Source of the DNA: Desulfobacterales bacterium
GTDB taxonomy: Bacteria > Desulfobacterota > Desulfobacteria > Desulfobacterales > C00003060
Assembly (NCBI GenBank): GCA_020347085.1
Contig: CP070769.1
Location: forward strand, 1,557,801-1,566,144
Direction of reading: 5' to 3'
DNA length: 8,344 bases
Shown here: positions 7,021 to 8,344 of the stretch, in pieces
How positions within the stretch are numbered: position 1 is the stretch's first letter
Layout: the number at the start of each line of letters is the position of its first letter
Program-made: the position numbers and the translations under genes
The notes under the pieces: model-generated
Database searches by the model: none
What the model saw: the letters and a program-made list of their open reading frames with translations, nothing else
Told to the model about the DNA's origin: nothing

Positions 7021-7098
7021 TCCGGGGTCAGGGTCGTTATTCTCCTCTCAAACTTTTTGTTTTGTGTGCAGAGAGAAAATTTTTCGCCACTGACCCCA
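7021..7098. repeat. REP-like inverted pair GGGGTCAG / CTGACCCC
   Basis: GGGGTCAG (7024-7031) and CTGACCCC (7090-7097) form a perfect 8-base inverted pair. Inside it, TTCTCCTCTC (7040-7049) is partly complementary to GAGAGAA (7071-7077), so the 75-base unit can fold. GGGGTCAG-type ends are often seen around REP-associated Y1 tyrosine transposases in Deltaproteobacteria; this is from general knowledge and only one copy lies in this window. No transposase is present. The unit lies upstream of the secreted-protein gene (minus strand) and overlaps the end of a small minus-strand frame. Confidence 0.45.
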
Positions 7099-7201
7099 GA
7101 CCTTTGAACAGAAACACAACACAGGCCAAGAGAGTAATGACACCTAGCTGTGATAATGATGATAAAAACGTACTTACGTTTTGAATCACTGTTTCTACCA
7201 A
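7037..7201 (-). CDS. Possible 54-residue single-pass membrane protein
   Basis: The frame encodes one convincing transmembrane helix (LGVITLLACVVFLFKGLG) flanked by polar residues, with a basic tail (AHKTKSLRGE). TTG 7201 is the preferred start because GGAGG lies ten bases upstream on the minus strand, a slightly long spacing. An in-frame extension to 7312 exists but looks non-coding. The last dozen codons lie in the REP-like repeat, so the natural C-terminus may have been replaced by repeat DNA. No family is recognised. It could be a chance hydrophobic frame; only the helix and the ribosome site support it. Confidence 0.3.
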   Translation of the reverse strand: MVETVIQNVSTFLSSLSQLGVITLLACVVFLFKGLGSVAKNFLSAHKTKSLRGE

Positions 7202-7269
7202 CTTGACAAAACCTCCATTGGTGGTTGCCAATGATGTGTGACGGCTAACAAATACGAGAGGATGCAAAA

Positions 7270-7405
7270 CTTGTGCCCTGTTGGGCAGGCAAATGGGGGG
7301 ATTCTGTCGCACTCAGGCAGGGCGTGGACGGTACAAAGAGCCTCCGTGCGGGTCCCGTTACCGGCGGCTTGGACAGGATACGAGGAAGGCCGGTTGGGAT
7401 GTCAG
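7270..7405 (+). promoter_or_regulatory. GC-rich structured stretch, faintly like a cyclic-di-GMP-I (GEMM) riboswitch
   Basis: Several GEMM-like words occur in order on the plus strand: GGCAAA (about 7289), GGACG then CAAAG and GCCTCCG (about 7327-7350), GGGTC, GTTACCG, and later GGCCGGTTGGG. Hairpins visible are TGCCC-TGTT-GGGCA, CTGTC/GGCAG and GAGCC/GGCTT. The canonical GACGCAAAGCC core is broken by inserted bases and the first stem (AAACC with GGGAC) is not formed, so this would be a degenerate copy at best. No plus-strand gene follows it before the convergent PilZ gene. Low confidence; it may only be GC-rich sequence. Confidence 0.15.
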
Positions 7406-7452
7406 CCTCTTGACAGCGTCATTTTGATGTACGGCGTTGCCTTCTAGACCCC

Positions 7453-7806
7453 TCAAGTCGTGGTGTGATTTTCGATGAAATATTTTAGTTCAGATATCTG
7501 GTTAGGCGACAGCTCCCCAAACTGCACCCCACATTGCCTCTTAGTAGTGGAAGTCAAAGGGCTTTCGTAGGTTCTCCTATGCCAAACGGTTTGACACGGT
7601 ACCTTATAAAAACGAAAGTCACTATTGGTCGTGAATATGTCCAGTTCAGTTGCTTCGCCGGATGACGTTTGGCCAGCAACATATTCAAACCTAAGACCAC
7701 CCATGCTGATATGTGTGAGTCGTCCGGCTCCGGTATCAGAAGGCTTGAGTGTGACAAATGCACCCATTGGAACCTGGAATCGTTTGTGTTTCCTTCGCTC
7801 AACCAT
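7453..7806 (-). CDS. PilZ domain protein (putative cyclic-di-GMP receptor)
   Basis: A 117-residue protein made of a single PilZ domain. It opens with MVERRKHKRFQVP, containing the arginine-rich RxxxR motif (R4/R5 to R8) that grips c-di-GMP. The second motif, normally (D/N)xSxxG, appears as HISMGG, so the first position is His. A beta-barrel region follows and the end (QCGVQFGELSPNQISELKYFI) has the usual PilZ helix. Such stand-alone PilZ proteins sense c-di-GMP and act on motility, adhesion or transcription partners; the partner is unknown. ATG 7806 is chosen because family members usually begin a few residues before ERRKHKR. TTG 7824, six bases after AAGGGA (minus strand), is an alternative adding six residues. 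A possible promoter is TTGACT at 7866-7861 (minus strand) with TGAAAT 18 bases further on, which would favour the ATG start. No operon partner. Confidence 0.85.
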   Translation of the reverse strand: MVERRKHKRFQVPMGAFVTLKPSDTGAGRLTHISMGGLRFEYVAGQTSSGEATELDIFTTNSDFRFYKVPCQTVWHRRTYESPLTSTTKRQCGVQFGELSPNQISELKYFIENHTTT

Positions 7807-7980
7807 CTGTCTGCTGCCGGTCAAAGGCTTTCCCTTATTTCATTGATACCGGAAATTCTCAGTCAAGACAATTGGGGAAAATACGCGTTTTGTTGCGGGG
7901 AAATACAGACGGAAACGCAACAGTCTTAGATTGAAAGGGGGCAAAACCCCAAAGAAAGGGTTTTATCTAAATGGGAGTAA

Positions 7981-8280
7981 CTGGGGAAAAGAATAAAGAG
8001 AGGGCCCGATAAGGTTAAACGCTTTGATAAGCCATGGAAAACGACTTGCAAGAAAGCCGGTATCGATGTAAAATTGTTTCGTGGTTTCAGACGGACAGCG
8101 GTCCGAAACATGGTGAGATCGGGTATACCGGAACGGGCGGCTATGGCATCATCAGGCCATAAAACCCGCTCATCTTTCGATCGATATAACATTGTGAGTG
8201 ACACAGTCTTGAGGCTTGCAGCGCTGAGGCAAAAAGAATACCTGAAATCCCCAACGGGCCCAGTGGCCGAATTTGGATAA
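7981..8280 (+). pseudogene. C-terminal remnant of a tyrosine recombinase (phage-type integrase)
   Basis: About 99 residues matching the catalytic C-terminus of tyrosine recombinases. An RFDKPWKTTCKKAGI segment is followed by LFRGFRRTAVRNMVRSGIPE, carrying the second catalytic Arg; then SGHKTRSSFDRYNIV, with the family's His/Lys signature and the nucleophilic Tyr in DRY. The usual HDFRRT or HDLRRT box reads RGFRRT, so the catalytic His before it is replaced. An intact integrase has about 300-400 residues; here an in-frame TAA at 7978 ends the frame, and no N-terminal or first-Arg region is visible upstream. The only internal start (TTG 8074) lacks a ribosome site. It is probably a dead remnant of an integrated element. 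Its stop is 37 bases before a tRNA gene, the classic place for such elements. Confidence 0.85.
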
Positions 8281-8317
8281 AACGAGCAATCGCTAAGTAG
8301 TTGATTTGAAAATTTAA

Positions 8318-8344
8318 GCCCCCGTAGCTCAGTGGATAGAGCAA
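8318..8344 (+). tRNA. 5' part of a tRNA gene (cut by window edge; possibly tRNA-Arg)
   Basis: GCCCCCG (8318-8324) fits a 7-base acceptor strand, followed by TA (positions 8-9) and a perfect D-arm: GCTC, loop AGTGGATA with the conserved A14 and GG, then GAGC (8338-8342 region). The sequence stops two bases after the D-arm, so the anticodon is not visible. The 5' sequence resembles bacterial arginine tRNAs, but the identity cannot be decided here. Confidence 0.88.

Noticed and set aside
7238..7447. 69-codon plus-strand frame over the GC-rich stretch
   Set aside because: No ribosome site or recognisable protein character; the sequence looks more like structured RNA or non-coding DNA.
7943..7965. 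AAAACCC/GGGTTTT hairpin (7-base stem) as a terminator before the integrase remnant
   Set aside because: Only four T follow on either strand, the stem is AT-rich, and no gene ends here.
1..8344. CRISPR array, toxin-antitoxin pair, retron or defence cluster
   Set aside because: No regularly spaced repeats, no reverse transcriptase, and no adjacent small-gene pair or nuclease/helicase genes are present.

Overview
The window reads as a bacterial chromosomal segment of moderate GC content. Gene content and protein style suggest Desulfobacterota (former Deltaproteobacteria): an HflX with a long N-terminal extension, a lipoprotein MltD with several LysM repeats, a compact Elp3-like radical SAM protein, a short PilZ protein beginning with a charged ERRKHKR motif, and GGGGTCAG inverted sequences of the kind often seen around REP-associated transposases. 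This placement is inferred from protein style; no taxonomic marker lies in the window.

Left half (about 100-5500), dense and on the plus strand: a radical SAM protein (106-1134), an orphan C-terminal piece of an RND efflux pump (about 1314-1655), then hflX (1777-3450) and mltD (3651-5504). hflX has a good sigma70-type promoter at 1682-1710 and appears to begin at an ATT codon behind a well placed AGGAG. mltD has its own near-consensus promoter (3487-3515) inside the intergenic gap, and a terminator-like hairpin just after the predicted transcription start. A large hairpin with a T-run at 5569-5613 ends the mltD transcript. HflX is a ribosome-associated GTPase and MltD a peptidoglycan-cleaving lipoprotein; they share a strand, but the internal promoter and hairpin suggest they are transcribed separately.

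Right half (about 5600-8344), low coding density and eroded: an orphan two-repeat TPR fragment; about 410 bases with no supportable gene; a small secreted protein on the minus strand with LPPG-x-QKK-x-ARG repeats; a REP-like inverted pair; a possible 54-residue membrane protein; a GC-rich structured stretch faintly resembling a cyclic-di-GMP-I riboswitch; a minus-strand PilZ protein (putative c-di-GMP receptor); and the C-terminal third of a tyrosine recombinase lying 37 bases before the 5' end of a tRNA gene cut by the window edge. The integrase stub beside a tRNA, the truncated RND and TPR pieces and the REP-like repeat together suggest a region that has gained and lost mobile DNA.

I found no complete new multi-gene system. 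The leads most worth checking are the ATT start of hflX, the leader hairpin of mltD, the riboswitch-like stretch at 7270-7405, and the integrase remnant next to the tRNA.
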